Shown piece after piece: positions 1 through 12,800 of a stretch of DNA of 64,000 nt. The stretch spans positions 29,414,786 through 29,478,785 of the forward strand of contig NC_052021.1 of the NCBI RefSeq assembly GCF_015832195.1, given 5' to 3'. The translations under genes were made by a program, and so were the position numbers. Each line of letters begins with the position of its first letter. The stretch's first letter is position 1. This DNA is from Motacilla alba alba. Taxonomy: Eukaryota; Chordata; Aves; Passeriformes; Motacillidae. Below the pieces are notes generated by a model. That model searched no databases and had not been told where the DNA came from. It saw only the letters and a program-made list of their open reading frames with translations.

Positions 1-1954
1 GGCTGTACTTCACAGGGTTGTTTGGAGTGGTGCTCTGATTCAGAAGGAAAAGGAAAAATGACTGTACAGATGTGAAAAGAATAGCAGAAGAGCTGGACAT
101 TCAAGGCAATAAAGCAGCCAGCAAGTTTCCTGGCAGAAGAGACATGGCAAAGGGGAAATGGAAAGCTGAGCTACTGAGAGGAGCTAAATGTCAGCTGGGA
201 AAAAATAAAAAGGTGGTGTAGAACCTCAGTCTAGAGTAACCACTCAGTCCTTCTCCTGCCAAACTCGGGCCAGTGGCTAGCCTTGAATTAAGCAGCACAG
301 GTCAGTGGATGTTTACACAGGAGGAGTTTTCTCTCCGTGATCCTGCCAGTCCATGCTTCTGTCGCCTCAAGATACGTGTCGGGGAGATGCTGTGTGGCAC
401 ACGGGGCCATGTTGTCTCATTGGTTCCTGTAAAGTCTTTTCAGCTGGGGAAAAGGACATCACCCATTGCCCAGGCTTGTTGATAGTGCCACGCTGGCAGG
501 TGGCTGTTGGGTTGTGCTGCAGTCCTGGGTGTCACGGGCAGCCCTGCGCTGTGCCGTGGGAAGACGGCTCCGTGTGAATAGCTGCTTCCCTAGCAGATGG
601 AGTGGCAATTGTTGCACTGCGTGGGAAGGCCCAGGCAGCAGTCCTTTCAGGCAAATGAACACCACATCTGGATTTCTTTTCATTTCATTATGTTCCCGCT
701 CTTTGAGTACCTCCCTCCCATCCCCTTCCTTTTAAATGGGATCTATCCAGTTGCCCGCAATCTGACAGGAATAAAAGGCTGCTTGCCTTGAAGCCCTTTC
801 CACACCCGCAGCTTGTGCAGCAGCATGTTTCCATGCAGCTCTGGCCCTGCCAGGAGCAGGGCAGACACAGCACCCTGCCCCTCCTGTGCTGGGAGCTGCA
901 GGAAAAACCAGAGCAGGGCTGCAGTGTCTGACCACCAGCCATGACTCTGCAGAAGCTGCAGTCACTGGGGTAGTTGAAATATAGATGAGCCCAAAGGCTG
1001 TCTCTTCCTGCAGGAGGAATCTCAGGAGAATCTGGAGACACTGCACGTGATGCACCTCCCTGACTGCCTCCCAGGCACATCCCAGCAGCTCTGCAGGCTG
1101 GGTGCTGACACCTCTGCTGTGGTGGGTGTGAGAGCCTGCCTGCAGCAGGGCAGGTGGGCCAGGCAGAGCAGGCAGCACAGACCCTGCCAAAGGAGTCCTG
1201 GAGGCAGATGGAGTGTCCAAACAAAGCCATCCATCCCAAATGCATTTCACAGAAATGGCCAAATAGAGATCATCCCTTACAATGGGCAATAAAGCTCAGC
1301 TTCCTCCGTTTAATTCACTGGGATGATTTTGCTGCTGCACTTTCATCTGGAGCTCAGTCATCCAGAATAGCGGAGCTCATTCTCTGAAATGTTAAGAAAC
1401 AGTTGCATAAAATTGCTGTTTGATCAATTTGATTGCTAGAGCATGTGGAAAACTCAAAGAAACATTTTTTTTCTTCAAGCACATTTGCAATCAATATTTT
1501 TTCCAGTTATATTTTTTCAATAGAAGAAGCTTTCCGCATTTTCTATCATCAAATCCTTGTCTAAGTATTTACTAGGTAATTGAAGTGAGATAAGGGAAAT
1601 GTTAATAATCTTCATTTTTGCAGAAGTGAGATGAAGCTTGAGCAGGTAAAGCAACTTCCCTAAAGTGGGATATTGAACTTGTGGCACTGGAATGGAGCCT
1701 TGCGGAGCTTTGTGGCTCAATTCCATGTTTGCAGTGCTTCTGTCCTGGAGCCCAAAGTAAAACAAGTCAAACAATATAGACTCATAACAGTTGAAATAAA
1801 CCATTTGAATAATTCAAAATTATTCCTGTGGTGTTGGAATTTCCCTATTCAACCTCTTTGAAAATAGTATTCTAATGTGCTATCCAGCAAGAATCCTCTA
1901 CCTCTATGTACAAAACTTAAGGTCTACTAGTGAAATTAAATGGGAATAAAACAG
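1..1954. other. Intergenic sequence, no gene seen
   Basis: The open frames here are short, overlap on both strands and resemble no protein family I know. I see no splice-bounded conserved peptide and no clear repeat. The GC content is moderate up to about 1.3 kb and lower after that. Confidence 0.6.
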
Positions 1955-1960
1955 CCAAGA

Positions 1961-2083
1961 GTTCCAATACAGCAAGGCACTTAAGTATGTGTTTATCTTT
2001 AAACACATTTGGAGCCCCATTGACTTTGACAGGGCTACTCATATGCTTAAAGATAAGCCTGCTTTTGTTGGATTATGGCCCCG
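1961..2083. repeat. Ancient palindromic (fold-back) interspersed repeat
   Basis: Two arms are imperfect inverted copies around a short centre at about 2019-2030. The left arm (1993-2018) and the right arm (2031-2056) share the 10-mer TTATCTTTAA in opposite orientation and end in GCCC-type sequence at the centre. The outer parts (about 1961-1980 and 2057-2083) also pair in pieces, with CCAA and GCAAGGC-like blocks. The central CATTGACTTTGA and the arm composition resemble old palindromic repeats common in turtle and crocodile genomes. I infer a decayed non-autonomous element and cannot name the family. It is not coding. Confidence 0.55.
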
Positions 2084-5000
2084 AGGATCTAAGTGCTGGG
2101 GGAATCATTTTCATGCTCTCCAGAAAGGGCTTCAAATCACTCTTGTTTAAGGAGAGCTAACTGGTTGGATGTAAACACACCTAACAAACCAATAGATCAA
2201 GATTAACTTTTATGCTGAGCCACTTGACATCTCTAGAAATTACTTACTGTTGAAGTTTGGTCCTTATAGAAAATAACGATCCAATTATTTTTTAAGTGAA
2301 ACGGAGCTGTAGGAAAACCTTGATACCTCCACTTGGGAATTTTGTTTAGAAAAGAAAAGAAGAAGAAGGAGAAGTGAGACATAGCAATATTAAAGGCAAT
2401 GCTGTGTGCGACTGAGGAGCAGGAGAGGCAGGGGGATTATTAGATTTCAGCCCTCGAAAGGACAAGCAGTGTGGTGCATATCAGGACGTTGCTGTTAGTT
2501 TTGCTGTTTTGCTGGTGATGCTCTGAGATCAACAAAACAGGTGGGCAGCAGGGCAAGGTGGCCCTACAAAATAGGTTGTCATGGGTAAAGTATCTTTCAT
2601 TTGTAGATGTTCAAGAGCATAATACAAGTCCTTGAAATCAGTGGAAATGCTCCCACTGACTCTGAAAAGCTTTGCTTCAAGCTTGGCACTGCTCATCTCG
2701 CCACCTACACAGGCACTCTGCTCTTCTCAAGTGTGTGGGTCTGGACAGGTCAGCCCTGCCCATCCCCTTGGAAGGTGCACACGCACCAGGGTCGAGATCT
2801 TACCCCTGCCCTTGATGCACACAACTCTCCACTTGAGAAAAAAAAATGTGGAAACAGCACTTGTGTCCCAGGGTCTTTGCCTTTTTTTCACTTCCTGATG
2901 GCCCATTGCAGGTTGTGGGGCTCTGCCACATTGGTGTGGTCTCCACAAGTGGGACACCAGAGCCCCACTTGCTCCTTAGGGTCTCAGGACTGCAGTGTAG
3001 GTGCAACCCATGCACTTCAACTCAGTCCTTCTCAACTGGCCTTGAAAACATAATAATAAACAGCAGCAGTCAGTGGGGGTTTTGTTGTTGAGGTTTTTTA
3101 AACCAGAATTGCTAATACTCCACAAAAACATTGTTTTTTAAATGTTGCCACCTCTGCTCTGTGCCACATTGGAAGCCTGGATGGGAAAAGCAATGGGAAA
3201 TGCAGGATAAGAAAGCACCACCATCTAGGCCAAGAACAGCAATCTAACATCACTCCAGCAGTAATGACAATGGAGAATGAACAGAATGCTGTCAGGGAAT
3301 AATGGTGTCCTGCTGGCAGCTAAATATGAAAGCCAAAGCAGAGACATTTATAAAATAAACAAGCATCAGGGAAGATGAGACTTTTATTACAGAGCAGGAA
3401 ATAGTGATCTTTAACAATGGTCCATTTCAGTTTCTCTCATTGTTACAGAAATAAAGTGGTGTAAATGAATGCTTTGTCTCATGTATGATTTATTGTTCCT
3501 CAGGCAATTACTGGACTGCATTCAATCTAGTCTAGGGGAGGGAATTGCACGTCATCTGACCAGAGGGCAGCTTATGGGGGCAAGCAGGCCGGGAGGGGAC
3601 ATGGTTTGTGTCTAAGCCTGTGCCCAGCACCAAAAGCAGCAGGCCAGGCTGGCTCACATCACCACACGCCATCAGAGGCTTCGCGTGACGACAGAAAGTC
3701 GCCCTGCAGCACCGTGACATCATTTCGGTGGCAGAGCCTGGTTAAGCAGTTTCTGCACCTCACCCCTGCAGATCATCCTGCTGCGGCTGCTTCTCCCGGT
3801 GGTGCCAGCTAAGTAACTGCACGAGGAAGCAGATGGAATAAAACAACACCCGGAAAACGGCTGTGTCCCCCCAGCTGGAGTCCTCAGTGTCACTGTGGTA
3901 TCAGCTGCACAGATGGGGAGTGTGCTGCAGGGACAAGCACAGGGGGTTGCAGTGAAGACAGAGAAGGGACCAGGAGATCCCTGTGTAAGGAGTAATTTTG
4001 CCAAGGAGAGGGTGAGGCAGAGCATACCCTTAGTAAGAGGGTAAAATTACATCGAGACTGTGACATAAAATGTACTACCCTGACACAGAAAGCTCCCACA
4101 TGCTGCCGTACCATACATTTATTCTCTGTGGGGTACCGGCTCTATGTAAATGTTTCATAGAAGAAACAGCAAAGAAAGCAGCTTGGGGCAGAAGCAAACA
4201 GATTTCCAACTTCTCCTATCATTTCAGAGGAAAAAAATAAATCTGCAAGAAAGATTATGCTGTTTGCTGTCAAGGTGTCAAATAAGGGAAAAGAAAAAGA
4301 GCAAGAATTTGGACATAAATGAGTAGTCAAGGTGCTGCCTGGAATGAAGCCTAAGCTAAACTCACACTCTTTTATTAACCTTCTGTAGGGAAAAAAGAAA
4401 CCCCAACAAACCCCAAAACGCCCACATTAAAAACACGGTAGGGTCATGGTGACAGGAGCACAGATGAAGAAGGGAGAACACATATTTAGGTTGTCAGAGG
4501 GATGTGTGACTTACAGCAATTGGATAACAGGAAACAGAAAGAAAGAAAATAAAGCTGACCACCAGAAAACATTTCTTAGCAACCTCTTTTTAGTGTATTT
4601 TCACGCTTTTGTGAGCTATCTGTTGGTATAACAACCTTTGGAGACTGCAGAATAATTCCTACGGGCTATTTTTAAATTTAAGGTTGGACTGAAAACGGTA
4701 AGAAAATGTTACTGAGTGCGGATAGATTAAATAGCCTAATAGACCATTTTCCTCTCTAATTTCCATTAAGGTGATTAGCTGGAATGTTGCTTGCAGCACG
4801 TTAGTGAAAAAACACTGGAAACACGGTCAAATAGTGGATCCAGTATCCTAAACTAATGTTTGTAGTAATAACAGTGACATAAAAATACATCTCAGGTATT
4901 TTATTACTCTAGTTAATGCCTGAGAGAATCAGAATATTCAGCACGTGCATCTTGCAATGCTCTCCAGGAGAAGAGATTTGTGACAACTCCTTAAAAAGAA

Positions 5001-5100
5001 AAGGAGCAAATATACACAGGGATTTGGTTGTCTGGTGTGCTAGGGCAATCAGGAAAATTAATCTGAATTAACTGAAGCATGAATTTAATTTGGATCCTTC
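2084..5100. other. Intergenic sequence, no gene seen
   Basis: No exon with a recognisable protein was found. A stretch near 2620-2690 has the kind of text (CACTGACT, GAAATCAGTGG) seen in old amniote repeats, but it is too decayed to classify. A purine run lies at 2342-2376. The segment at about 4640-5100 is AT-rich with homeodomain-type TAAT cores, which alone proves nothing. Confidence 0.5.
3557..3569 (+). promoter_or_regulatory. Weak CTCF-like motif
   Basis: TGACCAGAGGGCA matches 11 of 13 positions of the core CTCF consensus CCASYAGRKGGCR, with mismatches at the first two bases. One motif match by eye in 64 kb is weak evidence, so this is recorded only as a candidate. Confidence 0.2.
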
Positions 5101-5765
5101 TGCCAAGTTGCATTTTGCACATAATCCTCATTCAGGAGGGAAGTGTCTTCCATTGAGCGCAGAGTATCAGGCTCTCGCCGCGTACCTGTTGACATCGATA
5201 CCCATTAGCAGTTTACAGTGGATTAGTTGCCCTGTCCAGTGACTATTAAACAGAGAGTTTGTTTGCATTTTTCTGTCGCTTATGGTTCGACGGGCAAGCT
5301 GCCAAGCATTTTAGAATTAACTGCACAAAACCATCACCACCTCGACGGTGGGGAAAAGAGAATCGAGAGGGCTCCGTTGGATTCCCCGGTCCTGGGGAAC
5401 CGTGACTCTCACAGTACGGTTCGGATGGCAAGGGGCCAGCTAGCTGGAAAAACTGTGTCAGATTCGAGAGTTAAATAGATTACGGGTGTAAATTAAAATG
5501 ACTAACAGCCTTGGGAAGATGGGCAGAGTTAGTGCTTTCAAATAACTTCTCTTGTTAAGGTAATACTCTCAAGTACCTGCCGCACAAGCCCCGCCAGTTT
5601 ACCTGCCCCCTCCTTGTGGTGCTAGGGGCTGTTCCTCTCCCCGAATCCCGCTGCATCGGGCGCCAGCCGAAGGAAGGGGATGCTTTAAGAAACTTCTTCA
5701 TTGGGAAAGTGGCGTTCGGTGCTTGGTGTTTATAGCTTTGTTTAAAACTGTGGTGAATTGGCACT

Positions 5766-5927
5766 AAGGAAGAAAGAAAAGGGAAATGGAAAAGAAAAGG
5801 GAAGTGGAAAAGAAAAAGGAAATGGAAAAGGGAAGAGGAAAAGAAAAAGGAAAAGGGAAGTGGAAAAGAAAAAGGAAATGGAAAAAGGAAACGAAAAAGA
5901 AAAAAGAAAAAGAAAAAGAAAAAGGAA

Positions 5928-5958
<31 letters not shown>

Positions 5959-6180
5959 GGAAAAAGAAAAAGAAAAAGAAAAAGGAAAAGAAAAAGAAAA
6001 AGAAAAAGAAAAATGGAAACGGAAAAATGGAAAAGGAAAAGAAACAGGAAGACTGGAAGAAATAGGAAAATAAAAAGGAAATGAGAAAGGTAAAGAATAA
6101 GAAAAAAAAGAAAAAGAAAACGAAAAAGAAAAAGGAAAGAAAAAACGAAAAGGAAAAATTGCTGTGTGGAAAAAAAGAGA
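5766..6180 (+). repeat. Polypurine tract 1 (GAAAAA/GGAAAA-rich low-complexity repeat)
   Basis: About 415 bases are almost entirely A and G on the plus strand, built from GAAAAA, GGAAAA and AAGAAAAAG variants with scattered single T or C (often as ATGG). Both strands stay open for long stretches and would encode Lys/Glu/Arg-rich or Phe/Leu/Ser-rich text. That is an artefact of composition, not a gene. Such mirror-symmetric homopurine DNA can form triplex (H-DNA) structures. Confidence 0.9.
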
Positions 6181-6700
6181 AGGGGGCTAGACAAACAAAA
6201 ACCTGTTCTGCATTGTCTGCGGTGCCGCCTGACGCCGCTGCAGCCCGGCTGCTCTCGGGACAGGGAAAACCCCCAGTCCCAGAGCGGGGTGGGAGCGGGA
6301 GCTCGCCCCGTCCCACTGCGGCCCGGCAGCGGCTCCGCCGGCCCCGAGGCTCTTCCCCGCCCCGCTCCCGGCTCCGCGGGGCGGCCGGGCCGGGAGCGCA
6401 GCCCCGGCGAAGGGAGAGCGGCGGGGCCCGGTGCGGCCGCGCCCGGCAGGGCGCTGCACCTGCCCGCCCGGAGCCCCGGGGCGCAGCCGCTGCGGTGCCT
6501 CCGCCGGCCCCGGGCCCCACGCGAGGAGCTGCGGAAGGCCAGGGGGAGCCGAGCCCGGCCCCGGCCGCAGCGGCCCCGCTCGCCCATCCCCGGGCCGGTG
6601 CGTGGGGGATGCGAGACCGCCCGCACCGATGCCCACCCGGGGCCGCCCTGCCCTCGCTCCCACGCGGCCCCGGGGAATCCGCGTTCCGGGAGCCGTCCGG

Positions 6701-6850
6701 GCACAGCCGTGGGACACCGGGCACAGCCGTGGGACACGGGACACAGCCGTGGGACACCGGGCCCCGCCGTGGGACACTGGGCACAGCCGCGGGACAGGGG
6801 GCACAGCAGTGGGACACCGGGCACAGCCGTGGGACACCGGGCACAGCCGC
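6701..6850. repeat. 20-bp minisatellite, about 7.5 copies
   Basis: The unit GCACAGCCGTGGGACACCGG repeats in exact 20-base register from 6701. The 2nd to 6th copies carry one to four substitutions, the 7th matches the first exactly, and the array breaks off within the 8th. Because 20 is not a multiple of 3, all frames are sampled, which explains the long spurious open frames on both strands. Confidence 0.95.
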
Positions 6851-6913
6851 GCCGTCCGTCCCCACGGGGCTGCCCCGCGGGCCGGCGCCGCCCACGCGCG
6901 CTCCTCCCACCCC

Positions 6914-7030
6914 GCGCATCCCCCGCGCATCCCCCGCGCATCCCCCGCGCATCCCCCGCACTTCCCGCCCCGGCCGCGCTGCCCGCGCATCCCCCGCGCA
7001 TCCCCCGCGCATCCCCCGCGCATCCCCCGC
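6914..7030. repeat. 11-bp tandem repeat in two blocks
   Basis: The unit GCGCATCCCCC is repeated four times at 6914-6957 and four times at 6985-7028, separated by an unrelated GC-rich spacer of about 27 bases. The two blocks are nearly identical, so one may be a duplicate of the other. Confidence 0.9.
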
Positions 7031-7070
7031 ATGTCCCGCCGGGCCCGGCGCCGCCGCCCCACGCGTGTCC

Positions 7071-7105
7071 TGCCCTGCCCTGCCCTGCCCTGCCCTGCCC
7101 TGCCC
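7071..7105. repeat. (TGCCC)7 pentamer microsatellite
   Basis: Seven perfect copies of TGCCC lie near the right end of CpG island A. It is likely length-polymorphic. Confidence 0.95.
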
Positions 7106-7632
7106 CGGGAAGGGCCCGGCGGATCGTGTCCCAGCGCGGCCCGAGGCTGCGGCCGCCGCCAGGATTTTGCAGCCCCGCTCCCCGCGGGCAGCCGGGGGTA
7201 CCGGGACCATTCCCCCGCCAGCCTCCCCCGGCCCAGCCGCTCCCGGGCGGGCGGAAGCCGCAGAGGTTTCTATTCAGGACATAGGCACAATGGGGAAACA
7301 AAACCCCTTTTCCCCTTTTTTTTTCGTGTGTGCCACCTCCCAAGATGGAACCGCATTAGGGCCGCGAGTCCCCTGCTCACACTGGGATGAGTTCCCTGCC
7401 TCTCCCCGGCCGGGCTCGCCCGCAGCCCCGGTCCCCTCGCTGGCCCGCAGCGCGGCCGGGAGCCACCGAGCACAGTGAGGAACCCATCTCACGGCACCTT
7501 GGGAAAACCGTGGGCTTGTGTTTTATTCGGCTGAGGGGAAACTAGGAATGGAGAGATAAATGTCAGGTTGAGTTCGTAATTTTTCCTGTATCTCGTTCTA
7601 GAGTAAGAGTATAAAGCATGTTTTTCATGACA

Positions 7633-8069
<437 letters not shown>

Positions 8070-8984
8070 GAAAGGATATAGAAAACGAGGAGCAATGCTT
8101 TAACATGCTCTTTGACAACTGAAATGAATTAATTTATCTTGATCAAATACAAGTTTAAGGAGATTTGCGAACCTCCATGGCACTTTTTATTCTCTCGATA
8201 ATGTAACATACACTTGGAAGAACAACTAAACTCCATTTAGGTGGTGGTGGTCTGTTGTTTGGAAGTATTGCCTCGCACCTAAAAACCCACTTCGATATCA
8301 AACAGTTTAGAATCACTGAACAATTAAACAGATTTTTATTTATTTTTAAAACCTTTTGACAGTTTGTCGGTTGCTTTAAAATCTTTCCTTGTAATGATTG
8401 GTCGAATTTTACCTCATATGAGACACGATTTTGAAAGATTTGCGTTTGCTTTTTTTTTTTTTTTCTTTCTTTCTTTCCGCATAGTCGGTGTCAGGGCTGG
8501 TTTCCGAAAAGCAAAAAATACTGATTATTTTTTCTCTCCCATTTTATCCGTAAAATTGTTTTCTTCTCTGTCGTCGACGGTCTTTGGGTGCCACAGCAGC
8601 ACAGGGGATAATCGAACGGAATAACCGAATATCTTTCGTGTAAAGGAAGGAAAACTTATATAGAACAAACCGAATCGCGCCATCAGACGCTGCCGATGAT
8701 TTATTTGTGCCAATTCGAGAGTTCGATGGGGCCGAGGGACCCTGCAGACACACAGCCCGGGCGCTCCCCCAGCACCTGGGCCGGCCGGTCCCGGCACCGG
8801 CTGACGCCTGGAAGCGGCCTTTTGTTCCAGGATTTTAGACCGGAGCTGCGCCCACCTTTTTTTGTTATTTTGTTATTTTACAGGTGGTTTGGAAACCCAG
8901 AATAAACAGAGTTTTTTTCCCCACAGGCGCTTAACCGCAGCCTCTCCCTAGAGGCAGCTTCGTGGCTCCTTCCTCGGGCAGGCA
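8070..8984. other. AT-rich, CpG-containing non-coding stretch between polypurine tract 2 and CpG island B
   Basis: No coding exon was found. The sequence has an unusual mix of AT-rich homeodomain-type cores (ATTAATTTATC, AACAATTAAAC) with retained CpGs, and a T-run followed by three TTTC units at 8450-8477. It has the look of conserved regulatory DNA, but conservation cannot be judged from one sequence. Confidence 0.35.
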
Positions 8985-9820
8985 GAGGTTCCGGGGGGAG
9001 CCCTGCGAGCCGGCAGCCACAGCCCAGCCACGCCGGACCTGCCCCGGCTCCATCCCTCCCGCTGCCCCGCCGCCGCCCGTGCGGCCAGCGGCTGGCTCAG
9101 CGCGGTCCAGCGGGGTGTTTCCGCTTCATTTTCTTTATTTTCACCCCAGGCTCGGGCGGGCAGCCATCCCCGGCATCAGCGGGCCCGGCCGGGCGCACAT
9201 CGGGGCCGGGCCGCGGGTGCGGCGGGGCGGGAGCATCCCCGCAGCCGCTGCCGGCGCGTCCAGAGCCGCCGCGGCTCCGCGCCTCTCCTCGGACACTCCC
9301 CGCCACAGCAAACCGCGAAGCCACGAGGCAGCAAACCCTGCCTTGCGCCCTCTCCCAACCCTCCGAGTGGAAAACTCGGAGCGGGGGACCCGAAGCGGAG
9401 AGCCCCGGCGGGGCGGTGCGGCTCGGGGCCGCAGCGCGGCGGGCACAGCGGGCAGGGGCCCGGAGCCCCCGAAGGGTGAGGGTCCGTGTCCCCGCCGTGG
9501 CTGGCCGGGCTCGGGCGGCCCCAGCCCGAGGGCGCTCACAGCGGGCTCAGCCCGTCCGGGCTCCGCGGGGATGCCGGCCGAGAGCTGCGGAGTCGGCGCC
9601 TTCCTCCTCTCCCGCTGCCGCGCCGCCGTCCCCTCGTCAGGCAGGGGTGATGCTCTGGCTGCTTCTCCTGCTCTCACCCTCTCTGCCTCCCTCGACGTCC
9701 CCCCGAGCGCGGCTCGCCCGCGGCGTTCGGCGCTCCCGGTGGCGGAGGCTGCGGGCTGGGGACGGCACGGCACCTTCACACCGCAGCCGCAGCAGCAAGG
9801 AGTGCAGGGGGTGAGGGGCA
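8985..9820. promoter_or_regulatory. CpG island B
   Basis: This is GC-rich and CpG-dense, with many GGGCGG-type boxes. A donor-like AGG|GTGAGG occurs with its GT at 9476-9477, so a non-coding first exon is conceivable. Open frames of up to about 330 codons are present on both strands with Ala/Arg/Pro/Gly-rich text and no recognisable domain. I regard them as compositional. Confidence 0.55.
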
Positions 9821-12800
9821 GCACGACATCCCAGGGGGTTGCATCCTTTCCCTCTGGCTTTCAGGGATCCTTAGAAAGCTTGTTGGTCGGGCACGGCAGT
9901 GAGTTTTTACCAGAGCTGCCACAAGTGCCTCTCCTTTGGGCAGGGTGAGGGTCCTTCCCTCACCTCTCAGGTCAGCTTCTGCAGGTCTCTGGTTGCTGGG
10001 AATGCCTAAATGCAGGAAAAGCCTCTTTCTTCCTATTGCATGCACACTAAGGGTGGGGGAAGGAGGCTGTTCCAGAAGGGATGAAGCTAAGGGATCCAGC
10101 AGAAGGTCAAGAAGAACATTTGCCCCAGCCAGCCCTCACTCCCAGCAATGAGGGCACCACACTGCACTCTGCTTGACTGGGGAAGTAGATTTGCTGCCTC
10201 ATTCCTTGTAGTGGAAGCAGCCCCCTCACTCCCCTGCAGCCCAGCTCATCTCTTCCCTGGCAGAGCTCCTGGGCTCAATAATTTTGTTCCCATTGGTGAC
10301 AACCATCTGAGAAGTGAAAAGTTTCCTTCACACCTTCATGGGGGCACTGTCAAGGTTCAGTGACAGCTTGGAGGAGATGGAACCCTCTTGTCCTCACCCA
10401 GGAGGACACAGAGATGCAAGCAGAGCCACAGGCAAGTCTTTCCCATGCCTTGAAGACTGTGTCCTCTTAGCTGACCCATCTGGGCTTCGCAAGCAAACAG
10501 CACTTTTCCTCCCAGCAGGGAGCAGCACCCTGCCTTGCCCATCTCAGCATGGAAATGTGTGTGTGTGACACCAACACCCATTCCATCCCCATCCCAATTG
10601 TTAGAATGTTGCCATGTCTTTCAATCCTTTCTCAATCCTTTTACTCGCTTGCCCAGGCCAGGACTGTAAGCTCAGATGTTTAAAGGGGAGGAAACAGGCT
10701 TTACCTTCCACCCCCATCACCTGTACCCTAGGGACTTTCCCACAGGAAAGGATCAATGGGAAGAGTGGTTGGTACCTGCTGGAGCTGTCCATTGTTTGCA
10801 TGTCTGTATCCCAAATCCCTGTCAAAGTGCTCATGGGCAGAGACCTCAGCAGAAAATCTCCAGGAGACCTTCCCTTCAGGAAGGGCAGCTCCCTCCCTTC
10901 CTCCCCCGGGGGATTCTGAGTGACAAGGATGAAAGGAGAAATTGGGTTAATTCCCCAACACCACCTGTCAAAACATCCACAACCCCTTCCTAGCCCTTCC
11001 CACTGCTGTGAAATGGTGATGCTTCACTGCCTGGAGCTGTGTCTGGCTCAGGGAGGAGCTCTCCAAGACTTAGTGGCAGTCCTGGGTGTGCACCTGGTAA
11101 TTTCCATGGCCAGCAGTCAAGCCACAGCTGGCCACCTCAGCAGGTCAGTGACAAGCCTGGCTAGAAGCCTGTGCCTGTGCTGGGTGCTTGTGAGCACACA
11201 AGGGGGCTGGAGCTTAAAAGAAGACTTGGAATTAAAAATAAGGTTGTGATGGAAGTGTGGTTTATGGACTCAGGCAATCACCCATCATGGTAGTTTCTTA
11301 CTCAAAACTTCACTACTCTTACAGGTGAGGGAGGATGCTGGAGGTACACTCAGAGCTCGGAGCTGTGGAGACTTTTCAGCCACACAAAATGCAGCAGTTC
11401 CTGGGAAACATTGCTGTTTTGGGCTTGGGCTTCTCTGCTTTCCTTGCATTTAGCATTAAGACAGAGGAAAGAAAAGGGCTTGGAAGGGCAGAAAACATTG
11501 CATGAAAAGAAGAGAAGGAACTTAAAGAATTGTCTGTGTAAGAGAGAATGGTTAAGGTGCCATTCCCAGAAGATCTTGGGTAACTTCCCCAAGAGCAGAG
11601 AAACCAAACCCAACTGCCCTTCCCCTCCTCCCAAAACACCTGGGAATCCTCACCAATGTTACTGAACAGAAGATTTCATCCTGACCCCAGCCCTGCTGAG
11701 TCCACAGGTACCAAGGCATTATAGGCTTTGGTCATGGCTCTTCCTGATGTTAAGCATTCATTCCTAAACTTATCCAAAGGAATACAGGGAGGAAAAAAGA
11801 GCTTGATCACAAGCAAGCTAAGCTCCACCTGCTCTATTAGGCACACCAGTGTTTTTTGCTAAGCATCAACAGGTTAAGAAATAAAATGCAGGCTTTAGAG
11901 AACTGTATTTAGATTTACAAACAACATTGTAACTGGATCAACAGGCTATAATTAGAATTTAATAATCCAAATGGAGGAGTAATATGCCCGCTGCTTGAAA
12001 AATTGGAGCCTTTCTTTTGCAGTTCTGAATATTCAGCTCTGCAGATTGGACTCCAACTTGCTTGACACAATTACTGTCCTAGTGAGGTGAACACGTTACA
12101 AATAAGAACAATAAGATCAACAATAGTTTCAGTCTAATACCATAAACAAAGGAAATAATCAGAACACCTCTTGCCCCAGCGCAATCTGCACAACTGGGAT
12201 GGCAAATTAGCATGGCTATTAGAAAAAATACACAGGAAATGCTGTATTTTATGGACTTTTGGAAAGGGTTTAAGGCTGAAAAACATGTTTCAGGCAATCC
12301 CATCAGGTGCATTGATGACTTTTAGATTCAGTCTTTGCATTTACATCTGAAGTCTACATGGGCCGGGGGACACTCAGCGCAATTGATGAATGGGGCAAAA
12401 AAAGACCTGTGTAAGCCAGATTCCCCTCATGTCACACTCAAAGTATTTAGCCTGAGGTGTGTAATTAAGCAAAGGTTAATCCAAGGGACTCAACACACGT
12501 GTGACAGAACAGAGACAGTCCCCAGCCCGTGTTGGTGTCACAACAGGACTCAGGCACAAAGCAGACCCCTGGCCAAGCTCCTGCCAGGCACTGACTGCTC
12601 AGTGCTGCAGCTCAGGCCAGTGTTCAGTCCCAGACATTAAAAGGAGATTTCCTCTCTCATTTTGCTTGCTAAGAAGGCACCAGAAGTGATCACCCACCTG
12701 GCTTGAGGTCGGACTTCCTTCCAGACATTGGCCCAGCTGGCATAAGGCAGGCCTGCTTCCAAAGAGAGACGCTGAGGTGCTGCCATCTGCGGCATCCGTG

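Larger units (their letters stand above)
6185..7480. promoter_or_regulatory. CpG island A with nested minisatellites
   Basis: This is very GC-rich and dense in CpG, with GGGCGG/CCGCCC-type Sp1 boxes throughout. It is bounded on both sides by polypurine tracts. Three different tandem arrays lie inside it (20-bp, 11-bp and 5-bp units). Long overlapping open frames (up to about 550 codons) exist on both strands, but they are what GC-rich, stop-poor repeats give and none resembles a known protein. A promoter for an unannotated non-coding RNA is possible. No transcript boundary can be fixed from sequence alone. Confidence 0.6.

Noticed and set aside
3690..3735. RE1/NRSF-like word CAGCACCGTGACA
   Set aside because: Only the left half of the element matches. 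The right half is absent and the spacing is off by one.
5270..5300. tRNA B-box-like word GGTTCGACGGG
   Set aside because: The B-box end does not match (needs CC), there is no matching A box at the right distance, and no cloverleaf can be drawn.
5555..7343. Minus-strand open frames of 551 and 533 codons and plus-strand frames up to 465 codons across the CpG island and polypurine tract
   Set aside because: They are open on both strands and in several frames at once, consist of repeat-encoded text (Phe/Leu-rich, then Gly/Ala/Arg/Pro-rich) and have no recognisable domain. Composition and tandem repeats explain them.
8962..9948. Plus-strand 328-codon frame and minus-strand 227-codon frame in CpG island B, as possible VAX1 or other homeobox exons
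   Set aside because: No homeodomain motif (for example WFQNRR) in any frame, and both strands are equally open. GC bias explains the length.
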